From the NCBI GenBank assembly GCA_005788065.1, contig SXZD01000200.1:1-31454 (forward strand): a stretch of DNA of 31,454 nucleotides. Direction: 5' to 3'. The DNA is from Burkholderiales bacterium (GTDB taxonomy: Bacteria > Pseudomonadota > Gammaproteobacteria > Burkholderiales > Burkholderiaceae_B). Below, one piece after another: positions 1 through 9,576 of the stretch. The notes below the pieces were generated by a model, which was not told the DNA's origin, ran no database searches, and saw only the letters and a list, made by a program, of their open reading frames with translations. How positions within the stretch are numbered: the stretch's first letter is position 1; every line of letters starts with the position of its first letter. The position numbers were made by a program, and so were the translations under genes.

Positions 1-67
1 AGGCAACCTTTGCTTTGAACTCGGCACTGAATACGCGACGCGTGCGCCGCCCGGATGATTTGCTCAT
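1..67 (-). mobile_element. 5' end of IS3-family transposase OrfA (element runs off the window)
   Basis: The - strand reads ATG at 67-65 after a good AGGAGA ribosome site and encodes MSKSSGRRTRRVFSAEFKAK before the window edge. A basic start followed by (R/N)xFSxEFKAKVA is the usual N-terminus of IS3-type OrfA, the helix-turn-helix part of the transposase. Only 22 codons are visible, so the family is inferred from this short motif, and OrfB and the other end of the element lie outside. The start codon lies about 60 bp inside a duplicated terminal segment at 128-190 that abuts a truncated gene, as expected for the left end of an inserted IS. Confidence 0.65.
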
Positions 68-127
68 GTTGGTCTCCTGCCACGGCTCCTTTGCCATGGC
101 GCAAAACCCCAATAATGCACTTGTCCA

Positions 128-190
128 ACCTGTTCAGTTTTGCCGAGCCACTTCTATCCGACCTGTTCAGTTTTGCCGAGCCACTTCTAT
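128..190. repeat. Two direct copies of a 30-bp IS-terminal segment (33-bp period)
   Basis: Bases 128-157 and 161-190 are identical (both run ACCTGTTCAG...CACTTCTAT) and are separated by CCG. They lie between the transposase start and the truncated reading frame that follows. I infer that they are the outer end of the insertion sequence, either with internal subterminal repeats or as a duplicated end. The repeat itself is read directly from the sequence; its role as an IS terminus is inference. Confidence 0.85.
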
Positions 191-976
191 GTGCTTGTCG
201 GATTGAAAAATGACCAAGCCACGCTGTTCAAGAATATCGGGGTGGGAGACTACGCAATCGGGGCGGAGAAACTGGTGAATGCGCCGTCCAATCCTGCTTT
301 GGAGATTGGCGATGTTTTTGTCCTGAGTACGCTTGACTTTGCTGGTATTTATGGTCGCGGCGGCAATTCGGATACGGTCAATTTTCAAATTGGCAAAGAC
401 CAGTTCAGCCTGACGGGACTGAACACCGCATTACCCACCGACCAGACCGAATCGGTCAAGGGGTTGGTGCACGGTTTGGAGGTGCTTGATTTCACCGATG
501 GAATCAACAATACCGTTACGCTTGATGTAGCGCTGCTCGACAAGCTCAACGATGCATCCTCAAGTTTTATTGCGGGCGAGTCGGCAAAAGTGGCCAACAT
601 ATTCCTTACCACTTATGATGAAACGGTGACGCCGGGTCAGGCAGGCTTTCTGGGTCTCGGTTCAACGGCATCGACTGTGTCACCGCTCGACTCCATCAAG
701 TTTGCCGAGAAGGTATTGGGAACTGCAGCGTCGACGAACGACACAAATCAGAAGTTGATCTGGTTCCGTGTCAGTGAATCCGGAGCGGGGAACCGTACAA
801 CCAAGAATGTATTCGCGGCGACGGGCACAGGGGCAGATGTCGAGACGATCGGCGAGCGCACCTCGCAGGACGCGGATGGATTTGGCTACAGTCGTTGGCA
901 ATACAATGATGCCAACGGCAATGCCGTTGTGTCAGTCTGGATTCGCGATGGCATGACCGTTACCGGTGCAGCATAA
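191..976 (+). pseudogene. 3' remnant of a large repetitive surface/secreted protein, cut off by the IS
   Basis: The frame is open from 140 to the TAA at 974-976, but its first 17 codons lie inside the IS-terminal repeats. The genuine part therefore starts near 191 (VLVGLKNDQATLF...) and has no start codon or ribosome site of its own. The roughly 260-residue product is acidic, Cys-free and rich in Gly, Asn, Thr and Asp, with a segment VLDFTDGINNTVTLDVALLD. That style is typical of the C-terminal parts of large bacterial adhesins and RTX-like proteins exported by type I secretion. I cannot name the family. A terminator follows directly at 1002, so this is the true 3' end of the gene. Most likely it is a non-functional fragment left by IS insertion. 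Confidence 0.55.
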
Positions 977-1001
977 GCACCGATGAGGGTGTAAGTGGAA
1001 T

Positions 1002-1041
1002 AGCCCCGACAGACTTCAGCGTTTGTTGGGGTTGTTTTTTT
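1002..1041 (+). terminator. Rho-independent terminator after the truncated surface-protein gene
   Basis: AGCCCCGACAGAC (1002-1014) pairs, with some G-U pairs, with GTTTGTTGGGGTT (1021-1033) around a 6-nt loop. GTTTTTTT follows. It lies 25 bp after the stop at 976. The remaining bases to 1200 show no gene. Confidence 0.75.
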
Positions 1042-1200
1042 GGATAGTAAACAGATTCGATCATCGTCTACGTGTCTTGTATCACCTTATTGTCTGACTG
1101 TTTTTTGTGCGACAGGGTAAGGCCGGGAATCAGCCTGTATGCGACCAGATAGCGGTTACACCGTCGACGTCTTAGTGGCTGGTTTAATCAGGCCGCAACA

Positions 1201-4200
1201 TTACAACCCCTTAACCCCCGTATTCCCATCCGTATCTTTCACTTCCACCGCCACCGCGCCAAAACCCGCCGGCACATCGGCAGAACATCTCCCCAACGTT
1301 GCATCACACGCAGCCTTAATACGGCGTTCTTTTTCGCCTTGTTTCACCACCAGAACCGCCTCAGCCAACTTGCCATCAACTGCCCAAGGGCGCAGGTTGC
1401 AACTGACGCAAAAGCGCTTGTCACTAGTGGACTCCTTGATTGCAGGAAACATTTCACTTTTAACAATTATGGGGTGGCGGATAGCTGGTACGGTAAAGCT
1501 CACCGACGTGGCATTTTTGACAACATCGGTAATCGCAATCTTTGAATACGGCTTGACTTCAAACGTGTTGGAGCAGAAGCGATACCCCTCAATAGAACCT
1601 GCCGCCTTGCGCCGCCCCACAATGCAGAAGCGGTATTCGCCCGGTTGGGTGCTGCCCAAGCGTGCCGGGAAGGCTGTGTAGGCTTCAAACCGGGCTGTCC
1701 AAATCCATGTGTGCTGTCCGCCCAATGCTTGCACCGCACCGCTTCCGCCCGACGGGAAGGTGACATGCGTAGCCACTTCGCCCGTCTGGTCTGCCACGGC
1801 CACAAACTGGCCCGCATCGTTCTTGCGTTCCACATGCACACGCGGATTGTCGATGGCGGTGGATCCACCCACCCAGCTCATTTCAGCGGCAGAAAAGCGC
1901 TCGACCACAGCAGCGGGTTGCTTGGTAATGGCCGCTGCTGTGGGGTCGTTGGGCGCTTGCGCCAGCCACTGTTGGTAAGCGTTGGAACTGGTCTGGCCCA
2001 ATACGGCGGCAGCCGCAGCGGCTCTGGCTTCATCGGCTATCAGCGCCGGTTGATGCGGCTCTTCCACCACGGGCTTGCCGGTCTGCAAAGATGCAGCCAT
2101 GCGCACCAATCGGGTCACCATGTAGTCGGCGGTGTGTGGGCCATAGGCTGTGAGCGCTTTGCGGTAATGGTCGCGGTTGCGGAATTCGCGGTAGCTTACG
2201 GTATAGCCGTTGTAGTCGCCTGCATGGCCCACACCAATGGCCAGTTTGAAACCCTTGCCACCCAAGTCCTGAATCTCTTCGCGGGTGAAGTTGCCCTTGA
2301 TCTTTGTGACGTCCGACGGCTCGCTGTTGGCTTGCAGCGCGTTCTCCGGGGCGTCCCAACCTTTTGCGTCGTTGTGTACCTGCGCGCGCATGCGGGCAAT
2401 GGCAGCGGGGTCGCGGTTGCCGCCCGGTATGTTGGTTTTATTGACGGTGTCGGCGGGGTCAAAATATTTTTTCTGCAATTCGCATGCTGCTTCGTAGGCT
2501 TTGTCGTTCTTGAAACCGTCCATCAGACAGGCCCAATCAAAACCGTTGAACTGGTCTTTGGCAATGTCGTTCAAGCGGCTTTCAAGGTTCAGAATCAGGT
2601 CAGCCTGCGGTTCGCAAGCGCATGATGCCAGCACCACGTCGCCAATCACGAATACCTGCAGCCGCAAGCGTGCATTTTCTTCCACGGCGTTGTAGGCCGT
2701 GGCACCGTAGGAGTCGGGAATACGGGCCGGAACAGGCACGCCTTCGGCTTTGAGCACGTCGTACACCATGCGGCTGCGAGAGGTGAAATCCTCGGGCGGT
2801 GCGGGGAAACCGTTATCCTGCGCGCGCGCACAATCGGGCAGTCCCAGCACGGGTGCGCCGGGGTTGCCATTGGCTGTTTTGTCGGTATTGCAGTTGGAGA
2901 CGCCGGGAATCGGCTGTGACAGCGGACCGGCTACCCAGCGGCTGATGAAGTCCACTTTCAGGTCGCCGCTCATGGGTACCTGGCCGGAACCGTTTTCCAG
3001 CAGCTTTAAACCCTTGATGACATCATCCGCCAGATAGCGCACGTTGCGCTCCATCTGGGCATATCCCTTGTGTGCACTGTCGCGAACAACACCCTGACCG
3101 TGCGGGCAGTTGTTGACCGACGGTGTGGCTTTGTCAAATGCCCAGGTGCCGCAGTTTGTACCGTCGTCACGCAGCATTTCGGTTTTGTTGCCGCTACTCT
3201 CGGCGCTGCCCACATCACCTTGGCTGAACACCAGTGGTGCGCCGGTTTCGCGGTCGATGTAACGCTCCAGCGCACCCAGAAAATCGGCGCTGTGCATGTT
3301 GTAGCTGTCCAGACTTTCAGGGTGCTGACCGTGGTTGACCCATGTGCCCATCAATTTGGGGGCTTTCAGGTCCGAGAGGTCTTCAATCCGCATCACCACC
3401 AGCCCCAGATCGCCATATTCCAGCGGATAACCAGCCGGGGTGCCATCATCAGCCGTGGCCAGTCCCACCACATTGCCCTTGAAAATGCGGTGCTTCAGCG
3501 TGGTGGCACCAATGCGTGCCGGTTTGAGCGAACGCTCTGCTGCCAGAATGGCCTTGGCCATCTGTTGCGCCTGATATTCAAAAAAGCGTGCGTCGTATGC
3601 ATCTTCAAATACCCACACACCCGCTGCAATGGTGGATGAGTAAGCCGATGAATGGTTGTGCGTAACGTGATGCAGAATCTGGTCGTAGCCGATGGTGGAG
3701 CCGGCGGCTTGCAGAATGCCGGCCACACGGCGCTGCAATTGGTCTTGCGCGAGATAGTTGTCGGTTTTGAGCAGGGCGATGCGCTTGCCGTTGTTGCCTT
3801 CAATAACCAGTGCGCGCGCGGTCAGGCGGCTTTGCACGCCGTCGCTTGACTCTTTCAGTTTGCTGAAAACGAACGGGTCGTAAGCACCACCACCTACGTT
3901 GGTCAGACGTTGCGAGCCTTCCGCGCAATACTGCCCGGCGCAATAGCCCACGTCGGGCGTCATGTCGATCACACCAAAGCCGGCCTTGATGCGTGGGGCG
4001 GGTGGCATGGACGGATTGCCTGCGTCGCCGACATTGGGATTGCCGCCGTTGCCGTTGTTGTTGGCGTTGTTGTTACCGCTACCGCCAGCGTTATCCACTT
4101 TGGTCGGATTGTCGATGGGCGCGTTCGGGTCGCCGTTGCTGCCAGTTCCAATACCCTGTTCAGACACGGGGCGATTACCGTTGGCCGCTGTGCGTGCAGC

Positions 4201-4359
4201 ATCTTCGGTCCCCATGCAGGCTGACAGCATCAGCGTTGCAGCAAGCAGCGCAAAGCCGCGCTTGCGCTTTACGCTTGCAACGGCGTGCATCATTGCCTTG
4301 CAAGGCGTTGGGTCCTTGCTGACATTCAGGCTATCCGTCGAACGCGCATCCATGATCAC
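1201..4359 (-). CDS. Divergent neutral/alkaline ceramidase-like lipoprotein (large paralog)
   Basis: 1052 aa from a GTG at 4359, which overlaps the TGA of the upstream hydrolase gene (GTGA). An ATG two codons later and MM at residues 23-24 are alternative starts; the latter gives a more usual signal peptide. A basic stretch and hydrophobic run end in a lipobox, LSAC with Cys48, and a Gly/Asn linker follows (about 90-116). The body has the ceramidase pattern: THNHS (233-237), a GQHPES histidine (347), GDVGSAE (381-387), a late CACEP glutamate (584) and GDYNGYTVSYREF (715-727). In canonical enzymes these positions supply the zinc ligands and the GDxSPN nucleophile; here Ser is shifted one residue from the usual GD-x-S spacing. 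The glutamate-tyrosine interval is far longer than the 37 residues of the canonical copy, so an insert is present. Substrate unknown; probably an extracytoplasmic amidase acting on a lipid-like substrate. Last gene of a two-gene operon. Confidence 0.8.
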   Translation of the reverse strand: MIMDARSTDSLNVSKDPTPCKAMMHAVASVKRKRGFALLAATLMLSACMGTEDAARTAANGNRPVSEQGIGTGSNGDPNAPIDNPTKVDNAGGSGNNNANNNGNGGNPNVGDAGNPSMPPAPRIKAGFGVIDMTPDVGYCAGQYCAEGSQRLTNVGGGAYDPFVFSKLKESSDGVQSRLTARALVIEGNNGKRIALLKTDNYLAQDQLQRRVAGILQAAGSTIGYDQILHHVTHNHSSAYSSTIAAGVWVFEDAYDARFFEYQAQQMAKAILAAERSLKPARIGATTLKHRIFKGNVVGLATADDGTPAGYPLEYGDLGLVVMRIEDLSDLKAPKLMGTWVNHGQHPESLDSYNMHSADFLGALERYIDRETGAPLVFSQGDVGSAESSGNKTEMLRDDGTNCGTWAFDKATPSVNNCPHGQGVVRDSAHKGYAQMERNVRYLADDVIKGLKLLENGSGQVPMSGDLKVDFISRWVAGPLSQPIPGVSNCNTDKTANGNPGAPVLGLPDCARAQDNGFPAPPEDFTSRSRMVYDVLKAEGVPVPARIPDSYGATAYNAVEENARLRLQVFVIGDVVLASCACEPQADLILNLESRLNDIAKDQFNGFDWACLMDGFKNDKAYEAACELQKKYFDPADTVNKTNIPGGNRDPAAIARMRAQVHNDAKGWDAPENALQANSEPSDVTKIKGNFTREEIQDLGGKGFKLAIGVGHAGDYNGYTVSYREFRNRDHYRKALTAYGPHTADYMVTRLVRMAASLQTGKPVVEEPHQPALIADEARAAAAAAVLGQTSSNAYQQWLAQAPNDPTAAAITKQPAAVVERFSAAEMSWVGGSTAIDNPRVHVERKNDAGQFVAVADQTGEVATHVTFPSGGSGAVQALGGQHTWIWTARFEAYTAFPARLGSTQPGEYRFCIVGRRKAAGSIEGYRFCSNTFEVKPYSKIAITDVVKNATSVSFTVPAIRHPIIVKSEMFPAIKESTSDKRFCVSCNLRPWAVDGKLAEAVLVVKQGEKERRIKAACDATLGRCSADVPAGFGAVAVEVKDTDGNTGVKGL

Positions 4360-7300
4360 TTCACCGCTGGAATGGTGGTGTCACTGCGAAGCGTTGCATC
4401 TTTGTTCTTCAGTTGCGCCGGGGTCAAGGGCACACGCTGACTGGAGGATGCATTACAGAATCCGCCGCCCTGCGAGCATGCGTTGCGGATGAAGCCATTG
4501 CTGCGCAGGAATTCGCCTTTCTGAACCCGACCTTCCAGTGCACGGCGTGGATGCTCGTGCGGGTCGTCCCGTGTGCGGGGCGGATAGTTCTCCAGCGGAG
4601 GTGCGTCCACTTCGGCCAAGGTACTGTCAAACTCCACCAGGGCAGAGCCAGTGAATTTTTCTTCGCTGTTTGCAATCGCCGGAATGCTCAGGAATGCGCC
4701 ATCTTTCAGCGGATGGCGGCCTTCTGGCAGCATGTTGCCGATGCGCTTCATGCGGGCTGTCAGTGCCATGGCTTCCGCAGCATAGATGCTGACCTGGTGG
4801 TCGCCGAAACCTACGTGCAACAGGGCCTTCTTGCCGCACATGCGCTTGCTCTCATCTTTGGCTGCGCGCAGCGGGCCGGTGGTCAGTGCCTTCTCTTCGG
4901 CGGTGTTGCCAATGCCGTTGGAGAGGTTGTGCATATAGCCGTTGCTCTCACCACAGTCCCACAACATCTGGATGAGCGAGAAAATGAAAGTCTGGTCCAG
5001 CGGGTTGCGGTAGCTGTTCTCCAGCGCTGCGCTGTAACCAATTTCACCGGTGCGCGCCTGAAAGTCGGATGAGCGACGCAGCAGTGTGGAGTAGTTCATG
5101 CCGGGCACACCCAACACACCATGGCAGATGCGCGGGGAGATGGCCATCAGTGCGCCACCCATGATGCCGCCTTGGCTGTTGCCGTCATAGAAAATGCCGC
5201 CGCGGCCAGCGATCGGCTTTCCATCGGCATCGCGTTCTTCATCCAGACCAAAGACGGCTTTGCCGTTCACCACAAACGGCGCTAAACCCTGCATGCCGCC
5301 CTTCGCAACCGGCCGTGCCAGTGCTTCCTGCAGCATCAGCCAGTTCACCATGCCCTGCAATTGACGGTCGATGAAGCGCGGGAAGCTGTTCATGTCGGTC
5401 AATGCGGCAACCGCGGTCGGAACGTCCTCGGTTGAGAAGCCGGTCCAGTTCATGGCGCACATCACCACGTTATATTCACGTGAGAACTGCTGCACATGCG
5501 ATGCGCCCACTTCGCCGCGCGAACCCAGCAGGCCATGGCCATACAGCGAAACGCGTGCGGGGTATTTCACGCCGGCTGCCACATCGGGCGTGCCATCTGC
5601 CTTGGTATCAAAAATCGACTTGGGCACTGTGCACGTGAAGGTGGCGCGCATGCTGGCCGATTGTGTCTGCAGTTCGGGGTTGGGCGTGGGGTTGATGCGC
5701 GGAATGCCATCACCGAACAGCGGATCTGCCTGCGAGGGCATGTAGAACATGCCGCTTCCGGTCAGACAGTTGGGCGTGTTCAGGAAACAGGGTACCTGCA
5801 CGTTGCCCTTGATGACGCGGTAGGGCGTGTAGGGGTTGTTGTCGGTGTTTTCAACAAGACCGGCGGCGCTCTCCATGCCAATATTGCCGGCATCCGGCGG
5901 CGGCGTTACAAAGCCGACCGGGTCTGCCAGATCACGCCCGGCATTGAACACCACTTTCGGTGCGGAGTCGCCCAGTGTGTCGATGGCCTGATCGCGCATG
6001 GCCAGCACACGGCCCTGCAAGTTTTTCTCGGAAGCGACGGTGAAGTCCCAGGCCTGGTGAATATCAAAACGCTCGATGCCGAATTTTTTCAGGTCGGCAA
6101 ACATGGCGTCCATCTTGGGGCGACGGGCTTCCAGCGTGGCATTGCCGGTGTTCACGTTGTCGCGGTACACACGGAAATTCGGATGCGCTTCCAGATAATC
6201 GCCATTGGCTGAGCGCACCTTGCGGATGGCTGCAATGTAGCGGCGGCCGGGCAGCAGGTTGTGGCCCACGCGGATGGTCATGGCGCGGTCTGCGTCTGCC
6301 ACCACACCGTGTTCTTCCACAAAACGGCTGCGCTCAGGTTCAATGAAAACCGGTACGCGGTATCCGGTTTGTGCATCAATCAACACCACCGGGCTGTCCG
6401 CTTGCTGGCTGCGCGCCATGCTGTCGATCAGAGGTGCCTTCATGGTACGCAGGGCATCATAATCAAGCCCTGCAAGGTAGGTCACCAGTTTAGGGCCGGG
6501 CGAGAAACCATCCTGACGGTTCCACTCGGTGGGAAGAATGGGCACATTGGCCACGTTGCGCGGCATGCTCAGCGGATTGAGGTTGACGCGGATGCCCGTG
6601 TCGTTGGTCAAACCCTTGGGAGCAACTGTTGTGAAGTGGTTGTTGGGGAAGGGGAAGAGACAATACTGCGGAACGGTAATATCGCAACGGTCTGAGCTGA
6701 GTGCTTCCTGTTGTGCGACAGCGGGCGCAGCCGAGAAACTGGCACTCACGGTGCGGGCTTTACTGGCATCGATGCGGCACGTGCGGCTGTACGGCTCCAA
6801 AGCGTTGCCGGTGAATGCGTTGTTGCATTCGGGCGCGTCATACCATCCCGTGAATAGGCTGCCTGCTGCAGGCACTGCGGTCAGTGTGATCAGGTTGCCC
6901 TGTTCAACAAAGGCTGAACATGCGCCATTGGGGCAATCGATGCTTTTGTCTGCACTCATCACGCTACCACCCGCAGCAGCGCTGCCGATGCGGCGCACGT
7001 CAATCTGCACGCGCGGTGTGGGAGACGGAACCATTGCAAATTGCGCAGTGACATTGCGGACATCCGACATGGTGATGTCGCATACCAGTGCCGATTTTGC
7101 TGACGCACAATCACCACCCCAGCCCACAAAACGCTGACCGGCTTGCGGTAAAGCTTGCAGTGAGACCAGGCGGTCCTTTTCAAAAGCGGCTTCGCAAGCG
7201 GCATTGACTTCACAGTTCAATCCGGCGGGCAATGAGGTGATGCGGCCCAGTCCGTCGCCCGATACGTTCAAGCGCAGTGCTCTTTTTTCAATAGGGGGCG

Positions 7301-7493
7301 CGGGCGGGTTGTTATTGGTTTCCTTGCCTGCATTGGGGTTTGTGTTGACCTCTGACGGGTTGGTGACTGCCGGTGCAGCAGCGCTTGTTGCGCTGTCGTT
7401 GGACTCAAGCCCGCAGCCCGTCAGCAGGGTACCGAGAATCAATGCGCTGGCGGCCAACTGCAGGTGCTGGCCCGGTTTGAATACGGTGTTCAT
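4356..7493 (-). CDS. Large lipoprotein with two Gly/Cys-rich repeats and an alpha/beta-hydrolase-like domain
   Basis: 1045 aa, starting at ATG 7493 with a GGAGA site. The signal peptide ends in a lipobox, LTGC with Cys27, followed by an Asn/Pro-rich linker. Two repeats of the 'GxITS...C...GxxFxGWxGDC...V.A.F' type occupy about 70-155 and 162-255; this style is seen in extracellular bacterial repeat (InlB B-repeat-like) domains. The rest resembles secreted alpha/beta-hydrolases: an oxyanion-type YGHG (651-654), a nucleophile elbow GNSQGG (771-776, Ser773) and a late GFGDHQVS (895-902) that could supply the acid and base. The cysteines fit an extracytoplasmic protein. Esterase or lipase is the likeliest activity, but I do not recognise the exact family. 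It is the first gene of an operon with the ceramidase-like gene at 1201-4359 (4-bp overlap), suggesting joint work on a lipid substrate. Confidence 0.75.
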   Translation of the reverse strand: MNTVFKPGQHLQLAASALILGTLLTGCGLESNDSATSAAAPAVTNPSEVNTNPNAGKETNNNPPAPPIEKRALRLNVSGDGLGRITSLPAGLNCEVNAACEAAFEKDRLVSLQALPQAGQRFVGWGGDCASAKSALVCDITMSDVRNVTAQFAMVPSPTPRVQIDVRRIGSAAAGGSVMSADKSIDCPNGACSAFVEQGNLITLTAVPAAGSLFTGWYDAPECNNAFTGNALEPYSRTCRIDASKARTVSASFSAAPAVAQQEALSSDRCDITVPQYCLFPFPNNHFTTVAPKGLTNDTGIRVNLNPLSMPRNVANVPILPTEWNRQDGFSPGPKLVTYLAGLDYDALRTMKAPLIDSMARSQQADSPVVLIDAQTGYRVPVFIEPERSRFVEEHGVVADADRAMTIRVGHNLLPGRRYIAAIRKVRSANGDYLEAHPNFRVYRDNVNTGNATLEARRPKMDAMFADLKKFGIERFDIHQAWDFTVASEKNLQGRVLAMRDQAIDTLGDSAPKVVFNAGRDLADPVGFVTPPPDAGNIGMESAAGLVENTDNNPYTPYRVIKGNVQVPCFLNTPNCLTGSGMFYMPSQADPLFGDGIPRINPTPNPELQTQSASMRATFTCTVPKSIFDTKADGTPDVAAGVKYPARVSLYGHGLLGSRGEVGASHVQQFSREYNVVMCAMNWTGFSTEDVPTAVAALTDMNSFPRFIDRQLQGMVNWLMLQEALARPVAKGGMQGLAPFVVNGKAVFGLDEERDADGKPIAGRGGIFYDGNSQGGIMGGALMAISPRICHGVLGVPGMNYSTLLRRSSDFQARTGEIGYSAALENSYRNPLDQTFIFSLIQMLWDCGESNGYMHNLSNGIGNTAEEKALTTGPLRAAKDESKRMCGKKALLHVGFGDHQVSIYAAEAMALTARMKRIGNMLPEGRHPLKDGAFLSIPAIANSEEKFTGSALVEFDSTLAEVDAPPLENYPPRTRDDPHEHPRRALEGRVQKGEFLRSNGFIRNACSQGGGFCNASSSQRVPLTPAQLKNKDATLRSDTTIPAVK

Positions 7494-7590
7494 GTTGTCT
7501 CCATATCGCGCCGGCGAGGCGCTTAACGCTTTTTATATCTGTTTGAATATTCCTGATCGCCCAGGGGACAGTGGCCTTCTGTCACGGCGC

Positions 7591-7623
7591 TAAACAAATG
7601 CCCGACTCACGCATGAATCGGGC
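7591..7623 (-). terminator. Terminator of the 7641-9554 gene
   Basis: On the - strand GCCCGATTCA (7623-7614) pairs with TGAGTCGGGC (7609-7600), with one mismatch. ATTTGTTTA follows. It lies 17 bp past the stop at 7641 and separates this gene from the hydrolase/ceramidase pair starting at 7493. Confidence 0.65.
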
Positions 7624-7640
7624 CTGCCTTCCTGTTGGTA

Positions 7641-9554
7641 TTACCGCTGAAACTCGTTGGGCAGATTCATCACATCGGCCGGACCGGGTGAACGGAACTG
7701 CAGAATCTTCACCAGACACGCATCCGAGTCGGGTGAGCCTTGGCAGGCCGTCAAATATGCCGGCGCATAAAATTCCGGTGCGACATTGAAAAGCGGGAAA
7801 TAGGCTTGATAGCGAAGCAGTGGGGCTGTCAGCGGACCGAGTGATACGGTCTCTTCATAAATCAGTTCATAGCCGGAATTTTTCGGCAGCGGTCCACCAA
7901 ACTCTTCTTCGGGAATGATGTAGCCAAACGAGTTGTGGGTGAGGCCCAGCAACATCATCGGCTTGCCTTTGCTCTGCGGGCCATAGGCCAGTTTGCGCAG
8001 CAATTGCCCCAGACCATTGCGGCCTTCTCCGGGAATGGTGGCCATCTCCAGTCCCTTACCGTTTTGCGGCTTGCCCAGCGTGATGCGGCTGACGGTGGTG
8101 CTGGCTGTGGGGGCCAATTGCGGCAGCGAATTGCGCAGCATGTTGATTTGCGGAATGTCGTCAGCCGGTGTTTCAACAAAGTTGTAATAGCGGTTGAATG
8201 CGCGGATGGCACCTGCGCCCACGAACAAGGGGTTGGTAACCGGCAGCACGGCGGTGCGGTGCCCGACAGCCAGATCCACATCAACCGGCTTGCGCAGGTC
8301 GCTGTTGTTGATCAGTCGCACCGCTGCGCCGCCCAGTGATTTGCCATAGCTGTTGGCGCGGCAATAGGCTTTTTTGACGTTCTCGCTGCCCACGGTGTAG
8401 ATGTTGCCATCCGGCTTGTCGCAACTGTTGGGTATGTTGTCTCGCGCAGATGCGTCGCCAATCGGGCCGTTGTAGTACAGCGCGCGTCCGCCCAGCGCCT
8501 TCTCGACGGTGCGCAAGGTGGCGTTCACGTAATCGCTGTGGGTCAAGCGGTTGTCAGAGCCCAGAATGGTGGGGTGGGCTGCATACTGCACCAAGGTGGC
8601 TACGGTTTCATCTGTGCCCAGTGCCACGGCGCGAAGCACGGTCAGTGCCTGGTCGGTGGTCATGTCCGGTACGGCCTTGGGTGATCGGGTGCCGTTCAGA
8701 TTCACTTCCTGGGTGGCCGTTTCCAGACGCACTTTCACCGCCTGATCTTTAGCGCGCTTGGCTGCAGCGGCTGCGCGTTGGTACAAACCGCCAGTCCACT
8801 TGTCATCCTCGCCGCAACCAATCAAGGCGGCTTCTTCCGGTGTGCATGACAGCCAGGTGGCAGGCACACCGCCCCCTAGGCCGTGCAGGTCGGGGGCGGA
8901 ATGGGAATGGGAGGATCCGACCAACATGTTGTCAATGGGCACGCCGGTGGCCTTGCTCACGGTGGTCTTGATGCCCTTTTGAATCAGGTTGCCGGTACCG
9001 GCAGCATCCAGCGTGACAAACAGTACGGCTGGTTTGCCGGGAATGGTCAGGTACATCACGCGCACATTGATGGCTTGTTCCTGGCCCAGGTCTTCCGGGT
9101 TGGTGTAGTTTCCGGTGGCATCGCCTGCGGAAATATTCAGCTTGCTGGGGTCGCCCAGACCCGCTACATCGCCATAGCCGCCCAAACCGAATTTTTGGTT
9201 GCGGGTGTTGGGGCCATCGGCTTCGGGAACGCCAGCAATGTGCTTGGCGCTCGGTGCAATGCTTTCCACAGCAATACCGGCGCACCAGGTGGTGGTGTCG
9301 TTGTTGCTGCAGGGAATCTGTTTGGGCGAACTGTCCGCCGACACATCACCTGTGGTGCTGTCGTCGGCGGGGATGACCGCGCCGCCGCTCTGGTTTCCAC
9401 TCCCGGCGGGGACCTCGGCCTGTTGCGTATTGCGGTTGGCTGCCAGAGTATTGGCCGTCTCGCTGTCCGTGGTGCATGCTGCCATCACCAACAGGCTGCT
9501 GAGCAGGGCGGGAAGCAGAAGACGGGGCTTTGCTGAAGAGGGCTGGGGGCGCAT
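7641..9554 (-). CDS. Neutral/alkaline ceramidase-like lipoprotein (short paralog)
   Basis: 637 aa, ATG at 9554. A hydrophobic N-terminus ends in a lipobox, MAAC with Cys27, then a Ser/Thr/Gly-rich linker to about residue 80. Ceramidase-superfamily landmarks follow in order: SSHSHSAPD (214-222, matching THTHSGP of the family), YAAHPTI (His327), YYNGPIGDAS (360-369, matching GDxS with the catalytic Ser), TIPGEG (Glu510) and LTHNSFGYIIPEEEF (538-552, Tyr545). The Glu-Tyr spacing of 35 is close to the 37 of the canonical enzyme next door. It lacks most of the C-terminal domain of full neutral ceramidases (637 against about 820 aa). Predicted role: zinc-dependent amidase on the outer membrane or in the periplasm; substrate unproven. 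It is read divergently from the canonical ceramidase and has its own terminator, so it is probably transcribed alone. Confidence 0.82.
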   Translation of the reverse strand: MRPQPSSAKPRLLLPALLSSLLVMAACTTDSETANTLAANRNTQQAEVPAGSGNQSGGAVIPADDSTTGDVSADSSPKQIPCSNNDTTTWCAGIAVESIAPSAKHIAGVPEADGPNTRNQKFGLGGYGDVAGLGDPSKLNISAGDATGNYTNPEDLGQEQAINVRVMYLTIPGKPAVLFVTLDAAGTGNLIQKGIKTTVSKATGVPIDNMLVGSSHSHSAPDLHGLGGGVPATWLSCTPEEAALIGCGEDDKWTGGLYQRAAAAAKRAKDQAVKVRLETATQEVNLNGTRSPKAVPDMTTDQALTVLRAVALGTDETVATLVQYAAHPTILGSDNRLTHSDYVNATLRTVEKALGGRALYYNGPIGDASARDNIPNSCDKPDGNIYTVGSENVKKAYCRANSYGKSLGGAAVRLINNSDLRKPVDVDLAVGHRTAVLPVTNPLFVGAGAIRAFNRYYNFVETPADDIPQINMLRNSLPQLAPTASTTVSRITLGKPQNGKGLEMATIPGEGRNGLGQLLRKLAYGPQSKGKPMMLLGLTHNSFGYIIPEEEFGGPLPKNSGYELIYEETVSLGPLTAPLLRYQAYFPLFNVAPEFYAPAYLTACQGSPDSDACLVKILQFRSPGPADVMNLPNEFQR

Positions 9555-9576
9555 GTGACACTCGGCATGGGTTTAT

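Noticed and set aside
128..190. Two 30-bp direct repeats considered as a CRISPR
   Set aside because: There are only two copies with a 3-bp gap, no spacers and no cas genes; their position next to a transposase start fits an IS end.
1645..2625. 326-codon + strand ORF antisense to the large ceramidase paralog
   Set aside because: The opposite strand carries lipobox, HxH and GDYNGY motifs with normal codon use; the + strand frame has no recognisable motif and is a shadow of a GC-rich gene.
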